Origin: Pteria penguin
Lineage: Eukaryota; Mollusca; Bivalvia; Pterioida; Pteriidae
Direction of reading: 5' to 3'
NCBI GenBank assembly: GCA_035048485.1
Contig: CM068588.1
Span: 1,612,001 to 1,676,000 of the forward strand
DNA: 64,000 bases
In this document: positions 20,218-31,900 of the stretch, piece after piece
How positions within the stretch are numbered: position 1 is the stretch's first letter
Layout of the letters: every line of letters begins with the position of its first letter
Made by a program: the position numbers and the translations under genes
Notes under the pieces: generated by a model
Database searches by the model: none
The model's input: only the letters and a program-made list of their open reading frames with translations
Told to the model about the DNA's origin: nothing

Positions 20218-22935
20218 ATTAAACACATATGTTACACAGACTGCAGATAGGCTGGCTACAGAACCACATCTACTAGTTTCATATGACAGGTGTTACAAGA
20301 AACGACCATGGCAAACGTTCAAATGAATGAATACACTATACTGCCCTAAAATCTTACATTAATAATGTAAGTACAATTACAAAGACATTTAACACGCTTC
20401 ACTTGGTCAGCCAATGAGTGGGGCGGACTTAACGCGCTCTGGTAAAGCTCTTTATCCATTGTCACCACAGATTTGTGTCTCCGATACCTTACGCTTTTTT
20501 TCAGAGGCGTTGATTAATGATTCGGCATCCAATTCATAAAGATAGTACACCGCAAATATGGCCAGCATTCCATGCCTCTTTACAGGACTTTGTCAACACT
20601 GGGCTTTAAAGCTTTTGAAAACTGGTACTCGAGAAAAATATACCCGTCCCCGACACCGAATGAAACTTACTGCAGCGTTCAGGTCTTTAAAATGTATGTA
20701 CTTATAAGACTATTGACACATCTATTCCCCTTGAAGTGGACGTCCAGGTAACTGGGAGGCTAACGTGGACAGACAGATTAATGTAAGGGTAAACTGAGGC
20801 TACTGGTCAGAATGGTCAGCAGTAGTTAACGAGATGTTGGTAGGTGTATGTCACGGAGTAGACAGTCCGGACAATGTAGGCTGGAGGGTGGATCGTGTTA
20901 CCGGACATGCTGTACACCATTTTATACAGCGTCCCTGTCACTATAAATGTCGGTTGATAAAGTAGTGTGTTTGATTCATGCGGAATGAATGCACACCTAT
21001 AGCCGTATCAAGGTGTGCGAGATAGGTAGCCGTAATGAAAATAACTTTAATTATTACACATAACTGCGGGGAGAGGGGATGGGAGGTCGCCGGAGTCATG
21101 TATACTACCGTTGCGACTGACCTGTTTTACTTTTTTAATTTATTTAGGGGTAAATATTTTACTTTATCACCTTGAAATAAATTGCAATAATGAATTATAA
21201 CAATAATGATATAAAATAAGAGAATAAAAGACTAGAAACATCCTCCAAGAAAAAAAAAGAAGAAAAGAACCCCTCTTCCCCCCCCCCCCCCCAAAAAAAA
21301 CCCCTCAAAACAAAACAAAAAAACCATACAAAGCAAAAGCAAGAACAAAAAAGACATGAACACGCCAATAAACAACAACAACGACAAATAAGAAGAAAAA
21401 AGAAAGAAAGAAGGTAAGAACGAAAAGGCTACCACGATTTGGATGTATGCCATCCAGTGATTATTGAATAAATCACCTTATCTTGCTGATAGATCTAGAA
21501 TTTAAGAAAACGGGAAAGAATGCAAGAACTCTGAGTGAAAAGAGAGAATTAAACTTTGATGAATAACCGTATGCAAAACTATGCTAGAAATAGTGCGCCC
21601 TCCTTCTTTATACATTCACCACTGTCATTACCTGGAAGGTATGTAATTATACACCATGACATGCTATAGACCTTAGCCACAGGACGTGGTCCTATTTTCA
21701 GATTATGCTGCAGGTACATGCATGTACACAAATCTATTTCATTTGTTAAAAAAAGGTTAAACCTCGCGTTCAAAACGTCTTCTGAAGTCATATCGAGATG
21801 TAGAAAAGGGAGGTGAGCAACTTCATGATCAGTGTGGTGCTATCTGGTGATCGGACCCAGGCCACCTGTGACGCCAGCCAGACGCTGGACTTATATACTA
21901 AGCCTGTTTCTGTACACAAATACATGTATATTATTTTCGAAAACGTGTTTTGTACATGTACATATAAAACCCCGTGGAATTTTTCTATATAAAGTACTTT
22001 TATGAATTATTTGCTTCGATACATAATTCATAAAGTGAATAAATTGAGTGTGAAATCAATTTTACGTCTCTGACGAACTGTAAAGAGAGAAAGGAGCACT
22101 AAAAATCAATATATGCTTATATACATAGGTACACATGCTCAGGGAATGTAACTAATCGTTACGATTTTACACTAAATAGAATGCTGTTTAAAAATCTCGA
22201 TATATATACGTTGTATGTCATTCTATGGAAAAAAAGATATATGTATAATAATACACATATTTGAAATACTTTAGATATTTTGATATGCATTAGGAATAAG
22301 GCATCTTAAAGTGTCAAATACTGCAAGTATGTCGTATGACAGATCCCCGCAGAAAGCAGGGATCAGGCGCGGATCCATAAATTTTGTCGAGATAGAGTCA
22401 ACTCCAAACGAATTTTCCGAGAGGAGGTCCAATCATGTCTCTGGGTCTTTAGATAAAGAAAAAATACAAGAAAGGAAATTTTTGTCGATTTTCAGGGCGG
22501 ATGCAGTCTCCCGGTCCATCCCTCTAGACCTGAATCCCGACATGTTGACGGACTTACAAAAGGGTAGGAGAAAAATGTTGTTCATGGATGTATGATCTGT
22601 TTTCCGTGGCCACAGCGGAGGTTCAATCTTATGTGACATTATCTTAGAAGTCAGAATAACATTGGACAAGAAGAGGAGGGCTTGCCCAACTCCTGTTTTC
22701 TATACATATGACCTAGAGGTTACAAAAGAGAAGACAGAAGACCAAGGATATGTACATGATTATGCTCAAATAAAATAATCACAGAAAACGACATTGCAAA
22801 ATTATTATCAATGACATACATTCTGATAAAGGAAAATTGACCCCTCCCCCCCCCCCTTTCCTTCTTTAAACTCCAAACCTACTACTACGAAGAAATCTGA
22901 GTAATCGGTCATTGATACATAAAGCACGTGACACG
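20218..22935. other. Upstream region of the LIM gene and intergenic DNA
   Basis: This holds the 5' flank of the LIM gene. An A/C-rich low-complexity run lies at 21245-21420. The 94-residue open frame at 22311-22595 overlaps a MITE-like end (22366) and is not supported as a gene. No promoter element can be fixed from sequence alone. Confidence 0.5.
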
Positions 22936-23136
22936 ATATTCGGTTTTTCATTTTACAGAGTTATTTCCCATATAAGCAGATATCTGACTTCAAGCCGACT
23001 TATGACGTCATACAACCTCTACGTCTTTTCCCGTGATTTTACCTCGGTTTCCATAGAACTGGTTGACGTCACAATACTTTGACGTAAAATACCTGTTCAA
23101 ATGGGAGATAAATCTGTATAATGAAAAGATCCAATA
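22936..23136. mobile_element. MITE, about 201 bp, best copy of its family
   Basis: The left end ATATTCGGTTTTTCATTTTA and the right end, read on the minus strand as ATATTGGATCTTTTCATTAT, are inverted repeats of about 37 bp continuing CAGAGTTATTTCCCAT. The interior includes TAGAACTGGTTGACGTCACA. No coding capacity. Confidence 0.75.
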
Positions 23137-23455
23137 TGTTGATACATAAAAGATTCTTCACTACTGCGATTGGGTAAGATTATGAGATACTGTACCCGAA
23201 AGGTGTTGTCACCATTTAAACAACTTTACGCGTGGTGTGAGATATCAAACTATACTAAATGCAATAAGGCACACAGGGCTAGCTCTCTATCCCACTGAAC
23301 CCTTTCCTCCCCTTTCTTCTCTCCCTCCGCTTGTCTCCCTCTCACAACTTCCTCACTCCTCATCCTTTCTTCCCGTCATCCTTTTCGCCCCTCACACAGA
23401 AGTGGGCTAAGAATTCTATATAAACAGTTTAGATTCTGTCTAAAGCACACTGTGA

Positions 23456-23960
23456 TGGCTGGGTGGTGCTGCTGGGGTAAGGTGTTACACACCTTAGCTG
23501 ATGGCATCCAGGAAAAGATCTCGGTAAGATGCTTTCTACCACTGGTGGGGTAAGGTGTTAATTATACACCTTAGCTGATGGCATCAGGGAAAAGATCTCG
23601 AAATAATGCTCTCTACCAATGCTGGGGTAAGGTGTTACACAGCCTAGCTGATGGCATCTGGGAAAAGATCTCGGTAAGATGCCCTCTACCACTGCTGGGG
23701 TAAGGTGTTACACAGCCTAGCTGATGGCATCTGGGAAAAGATCTCGGTAAGATGTTCTCTACCACTGCTGGGGTAAGGTGTTACACAGCCCAGCTGATGG
23801 CATCTGGGAAAAGATCTCGGTAAGATGCCCTCTACCACTGCTGGGGTAAGGTGTTACACAGCCTAGCTGATGGCATCTGGAAAAGATCTCGGTAAGATGC
23901 TCTTTACCACTGTTTTAAGGTGTTACACAGCCTGATGGTGTCCTGGAAAAGATTTTAATT
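23456..23960 (+). repeat. 73-bp tandem array
   Basis: About six to seven units of GATGGCATCTGGGAAAAGAT + CTCGGTAAGATGCCCTCTAC + CACTGCTGGGGTAAGGTGTT + ACACAGCCTAGCT, decaying at both ends. Confidence 0.9.
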
Positions 23961-25002
23961 GTGGTGCTGATGGTAAGATGTTACATAACCTGATAGTATT
24001 TGGGAAAGAACTCAAGTTAAGTGCTTTTATTTCTATAACCAGGCGCGTGGCCAGGGGCATAATAATGTGTACGCACCAAATGGGCAGGGATCGCGCTGAG
24101 GTCCCAATGGCTCCAGGAGGAAAGCCTGGATGGGGGCCCGCGGTGAAAACCCCGGAAGCAAACGGATTCTGGACTTTTAAAGAAAGTTAAGTACATTATT
24201 CTGACCTTTTATTTTCAAAGAGTCAAAGAAAGTCGCAAAATGTACTGATTTTCATTCAGTGCAGAGGAGGACTCTCTCTCTCTTTCTCTCTCTTTAAAAA
24301 ATGATATGTACGCCCATGCGTACTTGGCGTAATGGCAGCTACGCGTCTGACAACTACAGGGGTAATGTGTTATACAGCCCGCTCCTGTTGTCTCGGAAAA
24401 GATTTCAAGCGAGGTACTGTACATGTCTACAACTGCTTGAGTTAGGTGTACACAATCTGCTTATAGCACAGGGACAAAACGATTGCGGTTAGGTTTGTTT
24501 TCTTGTGTCCACTGATGTTGGTTTATGAGTTTGACTTATGGCATCACCACTAGTCCACAGTTGTAAAGACAATCCGGAATCTTTTCATCGTGACAGTTTT
24601 GAGTTCTAGTTTTCATCCTCACATTACCGTTTTGATTTTAAAGTTCAATCACGTGTGGCATAATATGCGTTTTACGATATAGGTCTAAAGTGTGATGTGT
24701 GATGGATTGAGATGAAATAATGTAGGTGTAACTTACCAAGGAAATCTCAGTATAGGAATTGTAAGGCTTATATGTAGCGAGTACAGACTGTTGGCAGTAT
24801 TCACCTCAAATATTTTGGGAATGGGTAAATCCCAGGTGATAATTGGCATTCTGTTATAAATTGCACAAGTAATTTCACATAGTGAGATGATGCAATATAT
24901 GCGAATTTTTACATCTAAATAAAGCTGAGGACAACCCCTTATCTGAGAGACAATCGCTCGTATGCGTAACAATCTCGGTTTTCAGTGATCAATTTCAAGT
25001 AC
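23961..25002. other. Intergenic, nothing recognised
   Basis: It contains a CT-rich run near 24270-24295. No exon or known element is supported. Confidence 0.45.
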
Positions 25003-25757
25003 TAAAAATAAAATTTTTGAATTTTAATTTGAAATTCAAAAGACCCATCTTTATAAAATACATAATGTAGTTTACAAAAGAAGTTGACATTTTTAATTTA
25101 CATAAATGTACTGTTTTGGAGTTTACAGATGCAACATTTGCGCAGCTATAATTAAACTCCAAAATGGTAAGATGAAAAATTAATTCAACTTCTCATGTGA
25201 TTGGAAGTGACTCTCAGTACACAACGTGTATGATAATCCTCCAGGATAGAAGTACACGTCGGTAGATTTAAGCCAATAAATGATTACTTAGAACAAAGAA
25301 ACAAGTTCCCATTTCTTCAGTTGGTGTTTATTCATGATTTACTTTGTACATATTATCAGCTCTTTGAAGGAAATACAGCATAACTGTGAAATGGGGTCAT
25401 TAGTGGGTTCGTTTACTTGCGTGTACTTTTAACCTGGAGGATGATCATACACATGGTCTGTACAAGTGAAGTGAGTTTTCCTGTAGAAAGGATTCATTAT
25501 AATGTTGAAATCAATTATATGGTAAAAAGGATAGCCCAACCCAACTTTTCGTCCACATTTCCTTCAATTGTATGTGAAGTGTGTTCTCCATAATTGTGAA
25601 ATACATTATTGATGTGTACTTCTATCATGTAGGATAATCGTACATGTTGTGTACTGGGAGTCACTGCCTATGTGATTTATATTCATTATGTACAATTTTG
25701 TAATGAAGATTTGCTCTTTTAAGTTTGAAGTCAAAATTCTAAAATTTTTATTGTGTA
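25003..25757. mobile_element. Foldback element with long interrupted inverted repeats
   Basis: The segment 25191-25260 (GTGATTGGAAGTGACTCTCA, GTACACAACGTGTATGATAA, GATAGAAGTACAC) is the diverged reverse complement of 25612-25680. An outer pair matches too: 25003-25070 (AAAATTTTTGAATTT) with 25692-25757. The interior carries further partial copies (for example GGAGGATGATCATACACATG at 25437). No protein is encoded. Confidence 0.7.
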
Positions 25758-27329
25758 GTAGATCTACTTGTTCACTTCTGCTCCGTCCTTGAAACTGATC
25801 AGTGAAAACAGGGATTGTTACTCATTTGAGTGATACATGTACATGTGTCAAAGGAGAGGAACTGTCCCCGAACTTTTTATGGAAGAAGTAGGTCTATACC
25901 CCTACAGGTTTAGGAAGTGTATGTCGTATAGTATTAAGCTTAAAGGTCCAGGAAACTAGGTTAATATATGCATACAAATCAAAACATTGTGATGGACCTG
26001 TGGTATTAAGGTAATGTCATGTGTACTTTGCTTGAAATAAAATTAATTGATCAGTTTTTTCATTCACACATGTAATTGCATCTTTTGTGCCGAGAAAACT
26101 CACTAGCCTGACACTGAGGCTACCAGATTTATTGCTGGGCTACTAAAAGTTCTCTTACAAGGTATACAGTGGGCTAGTAAAATTTGTCTGTGGGCTAGTG
26201 GTTCAAAAATATTTTTGATTTGCTGCCACTGGCCACTCCTTTCAGATATGTAACTTTATGGTTTGATGCTCAGACTGCTGATATCATCTATTTAGATATG
26301 TAGTATGTCAGTAATATACTTTACTTGTATATATATTACGGCAATAAGATTTAAGCACAACTTATAAATGATGAATTTGTTCCTGATTGTTATTTTGATA
26401 GATATAGATATAGATAGATTGTTGAAACTGCAGTGCCCCTTTAATTCTATCAATCTCATGTACTTTATTCTAGCATAGTCATGAATAGGACACTTTGAAC
26501 AGCGCTAATTTCACTAAAATATGAATCCGCCTAAAATATTAAGTACACATACAGTACATGTTCTCATTATAGCTTGGTAAATATTAGCTATTATATGAAC
26601 ACATATATTGCTGACGTACTTCATATATAAAATACACGATACCAGTAGCCTGTGGTCTTATGAACTATGGAACTAATTCATTCAAAATCCACAATGAATA
26701 CTTGGGATCCTATGAGATGTAACGTAGGTCATCATGTTTTTCTGTGATTCGCTATTATCAGTTCAGTTAACAGTACTTTATCAAAGCTGTATTTAAAAAT
26801 AAAGGAATTACTTCATGAACAATTTGAGTTTTTGTAATCACAAAATAAGATTAATTGATTAATGAATCTCTCTAAATTAATGACGGTAAAAATAGCTTCT
26901 AATTAATGACGGTAAAAATAGCATCTAATTAATGCCGCTGCAATCTTCCATTATTGTTCCTGATACTACTTGAGTTATTGATGACTGCAATATACAAAGT
27001 AAATGACAAAAATAGAAATTAAAGTTTTCCTAACAAAATTAAAAGTCTAGTGTTAGCCAAGAGAGTTTGTACAGTAGCTTGCATGGCACGTGTAAACACT
27101 CAGAATGAGGCATGAGAAACCTTGTTCTGGATCATACATTTGTACTTTCTACTAAGGTATGTAACCACGAGATATAATAGTTTAATTGGTTATGATAATA
27201 GTACATGTAGTCATCTTGATAATCTACAGAGCCAAAAATGAATCATTTAATATCATTTATTCTGTATCATACTCTTCTTTAATATCATAAATTTTCCATG
27301 CATGAATGTAAAATAATTAATTTGTTAGT
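25758..27329. other. Intergenic; short 31-bp duplication only
   Basis: A TCTAATTAATGACGGTAAAA-type unit is present twice near 26873-26935. Otherwise nothing is recognised. The missing first exon of RPP14 could lie here or nearer 28872. Confidence 0.45.
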
Positions 27330-27340
27330 AAGTGTGTTAC

Positions 27341-27610
27341 GAAGCCGGTGTGGCCTAGTGGTATCGCGCTGGACTCCTGATCATGTGGGACCGGGGTTCG
27401 AGTCCCGCTTTGGTCATGCCGGTGTCCTGTCTTTCGAATGAGACAGTAAAAACTGAGGCCCCATGTCATGGTATGCATGGCACATTAAAGAACCCTCACT
27501 GCATCGGGTGGGTCCGTTGCAAAAGTAAAAATGTGTATGCCTGCATCAGGCAGATGCCATCACTATATGCGTGAAATATTCGTGGTGTGACGATCAACCA
27601 ATCAATCAAT
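27341..27610 (+). mobile_element. tRNA-SINE, head type 2, with target-site duplication
   Basis: Head GAAGCCGGTGTGGCCTAGTG followed by GTATCGCGCTGGACTCCTGA, box B GGTTCGAGTCCC, the usual body, and an ATCAATCAAT tail. The direct repeat AAGTGTGTTAC flanks it (27330-27340 and 27611-27621). Confidence 0.95.
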
Positions 27611-27886
27611 AAGTGTGTTACGTGGTTTTGTTGTCTCTGGTTAGAATTTTAAACAACTGGCCTATGCAGGTCATTTCACTAAAGTTCTTCAAAAATTTTT
27701 AGTGATTTTCTGTAATTTTCAACCCCAGATTTTGCATATGGTGATATTTTTCAGTCCAAAACACAACAAAACATTTTATTTTCAGCACACTGAAGTTTAA
27801 AGTTACTGGTATATTCTATCAAGAGTTACGTAAAATCCGTAAAAAGTTCATAAGAGCTTACATTAAGTACATGTACGCCCCTGGTT

Positions 27887-28164
27887 AAGCCAGCGTGGCC
27901 TAGTGGTATCTCGCTGGACTCCTGATCGGGAGGCTGGGGTTTGAGTCCTGCTCTGGTCATGCCGGTGTTCTATCTTTCGGATGAGACAGTAAAAACCGAG
28001 GCCCCATGTCATGGTATGCTTGGCATGTTAAAGATCCCTCGCTGCTTCTGGTGGGTCTGTTGCAAAGGTCAAAATTTGTATGCCCCGCATCAGGCAGATG
28101 CCTTCACCATATATGTGAAATATTCGTGGTGTGACGTAAAACAAAAATCAATCAATCAATCAAT
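27887..28164 (+). mobile_element. tRNA-SINE, head type 2
   Basis: AAGCCAGCGTGGCCTAGTGG head with CGCTGGACTCCTGATCGGGA, box B GGTTTGAGTCC, full body, GTGACGTAAAACAAAAATCA and (ATCA)n tail. It is close kin to the copy at 27341. Confidence 0.9.
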
Positions 28165-28251
28165 ACTTGTTGTCCCTATGGATCATAGCATTATTTCTTC
28201 ATGTACCATATCTCTTTACTGTATTTTGTGTGACTTTTCAAATATGAATTT

Positions 28252-28346
28252 TACCCTCTATAGGGGGGCAAGCTGTGTGTACCCTCTATAGGGGGGCAGG
28301 CTTGGTATACCCTCTATAGGGGGGGCAAGCTGTGTGTACCCACTAA
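28252..28346 (+). repeat. Short TACCCTCTATAGGGGGGCA repeat interrupted by a SINE
   Basis: Three units of about 29 bp precede the SINE at 28347, and a further TACCCTCTATAGG follows it at 28616. The TACCC at both junctions may be the target-site duplication. Confidence 0.7.
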
Positions 28347-28615
28347 AGGTAATCTGGTGTGGCTTAGTGGATGAGGTGCTTAGCCCAAGACCTAGAGGTC
28401 TGGGTTTCGATTCCCACACTAGGTGCATCGGTGTTTTGTCTTTCGGATGAGACAGTAAAGGTAGAAACCGTTGTTCGGTGTGGCATATAAAAAATCCGTC
28501 ACTGCTTCGGGTGGGTTCGTTGCAAAGGTAGAAATTTGTATGCAATGCATCAGGCAGATGCTGTCACCATATACATAAAATAATCATGGAGTGATGTAAA
28601 TTAATAATCAATCAA
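28347..28615 (+). mobile_element. tRNA-SINE, diverged head
   Basis: Head CTGGTGTGGCTTAGTGGATG, box B GGTTTCGATTCCC, body CTTTCGGATGAGACAGTAAA and CATCAGGCAGATGCTGTCAC, tail AATCAATC. It is inserted inside the short repeat 28252-28628. Confidence 0.9.
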
Positions 28616-28871
28616 TACCCTCTATAGGAAAATATTCAGTTGCTCCATGCTGGAAGCAAGATGATATGAATTAAGACCTACTGTACAAGTTTATTCAATG
28701 TCAGTGTCACTGTAATACTTTCAAGCAGTATGTTTAAAACAAAAATAGAATCAACAGGTTATATGAAAGTATTCTTGCGTCACATGATAATAAATAAAAA
28801 ATGTTAAAAGAATGTTATAAATGTTTCATAATATTATGAATAATGTTATTATCTTCGTCACAATTTTGAAG

Positions 28872-28949
28872 GTCTGTTCGAATCGAGATTCCAAAGGTCA
28901 AGAAGAAGAAAAGTTCAGAGACTGCGGATGTCTTTATGCATATTAAACT
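28872..28949 (+). CDS. RPP14: RPP14 exon A
   Basis: The acceptor is TTTTGAAG at 28864-28871, with a weak pyrimidine tract; the donor is CT|GTAAGT at 28950, phase 2. It encodes SVRIEIPKVKKKKSSETADV then FMHIKL. A TGA lies in frame just upstream, so the exon cannot extend left. Confidence 0.75.
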
Positions 28950-31900
28950 GTAAGTGTTTTACAAAGGTTCATCAGGGGCAGGCGTGGTGTAGTGGTTAAG
29001 CGTTTGGCTTGCGGCGCCGACGATCCGAGTTCGATTCCCGGGTTGCGCCACTATGTTTAAGAGGTTGATAACCTCCTGCTTCCATGTCGCGATATAACTG
29101 AAATATTGTTGAAAGCGACGTAAAACACCAATCAACCAACCAACCAACCAACCAAAGGTTCAAAATAGTATCATGTGGGTGTTATGTTGTATTATATTAT
29201 GAAGTATTAATTTTTCTATACTCAGGTCATAAAAGTATAAATAAAGCATTTCACATGTTGTATGTCTGCCTGTCCATTAGTTTTGTCTCTCCATTTATTT
29301 ATCTCTTTCTCCATACTTCCCATATTCAGAAATTATGCCCTATTTTGATTGTTGAAGTTGGGGGCATTTGTGTTTCACAAAATCATCTTGTTATTACATT
29401 GTAGTGATGATTTAGTCTAATGGAATTAAGGCAGATGATCATTCAATGCTTGGTGATAGGAAACAGAATTAAAGAGTCTACCATTAGACTGAGAGCTCAA
29501 GTATGATGATTATTTGAACTCTTTTAATTAGACTTTAAGATGCACATGTCAAATCCATGAACATATTATATTCCCTTTCTTATGAAAATAATAGTTCAGA
29601 GGCATCATACAGCATTTTTATTATCAATATGACGACAGTGTTATACATGTATAGTGTCCCGACTGGGAATATGTAAGTATTGGGTCATTTCATTAAACAG
29701 AATTATTTCCCATTTGAACGGGTATTTTACGTCAAACCATTGTGAAGTCAACCAGTTCTATATGGAAAATGGAGTAAAACGATAGGACACAAGCGCTGCC
29801 TTATGGACGGTACCTCTCATTTCCCAGTGATTTGGACATGCTTGGATTAAGTTGAAGAAGTCGAGGGGCTGAAGCCCTAATCCCCTAACCAGATCATACG
29901 GTGAAGGAATTCAACTTAAATTTTCAATATCATCTCATTTTAGAAAATTGCCATAGGTCTTGGCATGTAGACTGTTTGATTAATATACGTTAATCTTCAG
30001 TGGGCTTTGGTTAGGGTCAGCAGATGCAAAAATCAAGAAGTACATATATTAAGGCATCTTCGCAAGCCAAGGCTTCGTTTCGCCTTGGCTTGCGAAGATT
30101 GTATTAAGGGTCATGTGATTGGTAAAGGCTTCCTCTGACACTCTTTGATGAAAATAGTTAGTTATAAACGGATACAGAAACCAGTGTGGTTCAGTATATG
30201 AGGTGCTCTGCTTGGGACCTAGAGGTCCCGGGTCCGATTGCCACCCCAGACAGACAGCTGTTCTTTCATTTGGATGAGACAGTAAAAACTGAGGTCTCAT
30301 GTCACGATAGGCATTGCACGCAAAAGATCCCACACTACTTCGGTAGGGTCTGTTGCAGAGGGGTCAGACAGAGGCCATCACTATAATATGTCAAATAATC
30401 GTGGAGCGACATAAAACGATAATCAATCAGTAAACGTATACTGACTGTTAATCTTTTCTTTTCTACTACCGGTACATGTATAATCCACAATATATAATAT
30501 GCCTTATTTCTATTACTACAGGGAATTTGAAGAGGAGGGAAGTTTTAGGGACATAAATGAAGCAACATTTGCCAGTATCATTAAATCAGCTGTGAAGACT
30601 TTGCATGGAGAGGTATGCTGTGTGTGTTGTAGTAAGCCTTACACCCAGTAGGGCTTTTACAGTGCTTGACTATGTAGTAATTTGTATGTCATTAAACCCT
30701 AGAACTTTTAAAGTTAGGGTATGCTAGAATCAGGTTTTGTGTTCATTTGTCTGTAGATCATCAGCAATCCATACATCCAGATATCTGTCTGTCGACAGTT
30801 TCGTTCAGTTTCTGGTTGAAGCATAATGGTTAAGTAATGTAGTGAGTCCTCCAAAGGGAAGGTAGCATGAAATAGCAACAAAACACCCTTTCTCCTCAAC
30901 TTTTCCGCCCCTAGGCCCTTATCAAGTGGAAACAAATACAATGAAGAAATCTATGTGAAATCCATAACTACTGGTTAAATGTCCCAGCACAAATAAATCA
31001 GTTACCCTGGGCCATGTTACTGGCAGTAATGAATTTCACATAGATTTCTTCATTGTACAAATGTATCTGTCTCCAACAGATAAAGACCAAGGGGCCAAAA
31101 ATTTGTGGAGAAAGAGTGTTTTGTTGTTATTTCATGAAGGTTGAGTTTCTTGTTGAAGCAAAATCTCAATAACTGAAAGGATTATAAACATAATACTTCA
31201 CACATAGGTTCCTTATGACCAGAGCTTTTAAATTATGCCATGACTTTTGACCTAGTGGTCTTGACCTTGGACATTGACCAACTTTAAAAAACTTTAATTT
31301 GGTTATATCTTTTGAATCAGCAAGGGTAGGGCCTTGATACTTCACACATAGTTTCTTTATGACCAGAACTTTCAATTAATACCATGACTTTTGACCTTGT
31401 GACCTTGACTTAGTAAATGAATATCGTGTCAAATTAAACATGAATCAAACTGTGACGTTACATTGAAACTACATAATGGGCATGTAGGCAATCCCTCATT
31501 TGCTACACATAACACATGGATGTGTCATGACCTTGACCCTAGGCCATATATTCATGGTCATTGTGAGCCTGTGACCAAATTTGGTGTACAAATTTGCTGC
31601 TGAGCTGGATATATGTATTGTTAAGACAGTTCTAGTTATTATTTATATTACAGTTGAGACTGTCTAATGTGACCATTTAAGGGACTTATTGAAAAAGGTC
31701 ACATTAGACAGGTAGTCACTTTATACAGACCCAATATGAACGCACTTAGAACCCATACATGTACATGTACATGTTCTATTAATATCCTGCTAAACAGTAT
31801 ATGACAGGGCTGCTGTCAATCTTCCAACTTTGGGTCTGTTATAAATACCCATTCTCAATGGTAAAAAGTGTCATTTTTTCCTAATTTACCACTCCAAATC

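Noticed and set aside
22311..22595. 94-residue frame as a small gene
   Set aside because: It overlaps a repeat end (GGCGCGGATCCATAAATT), has no family resemblance and no supporting splice or promoter context.
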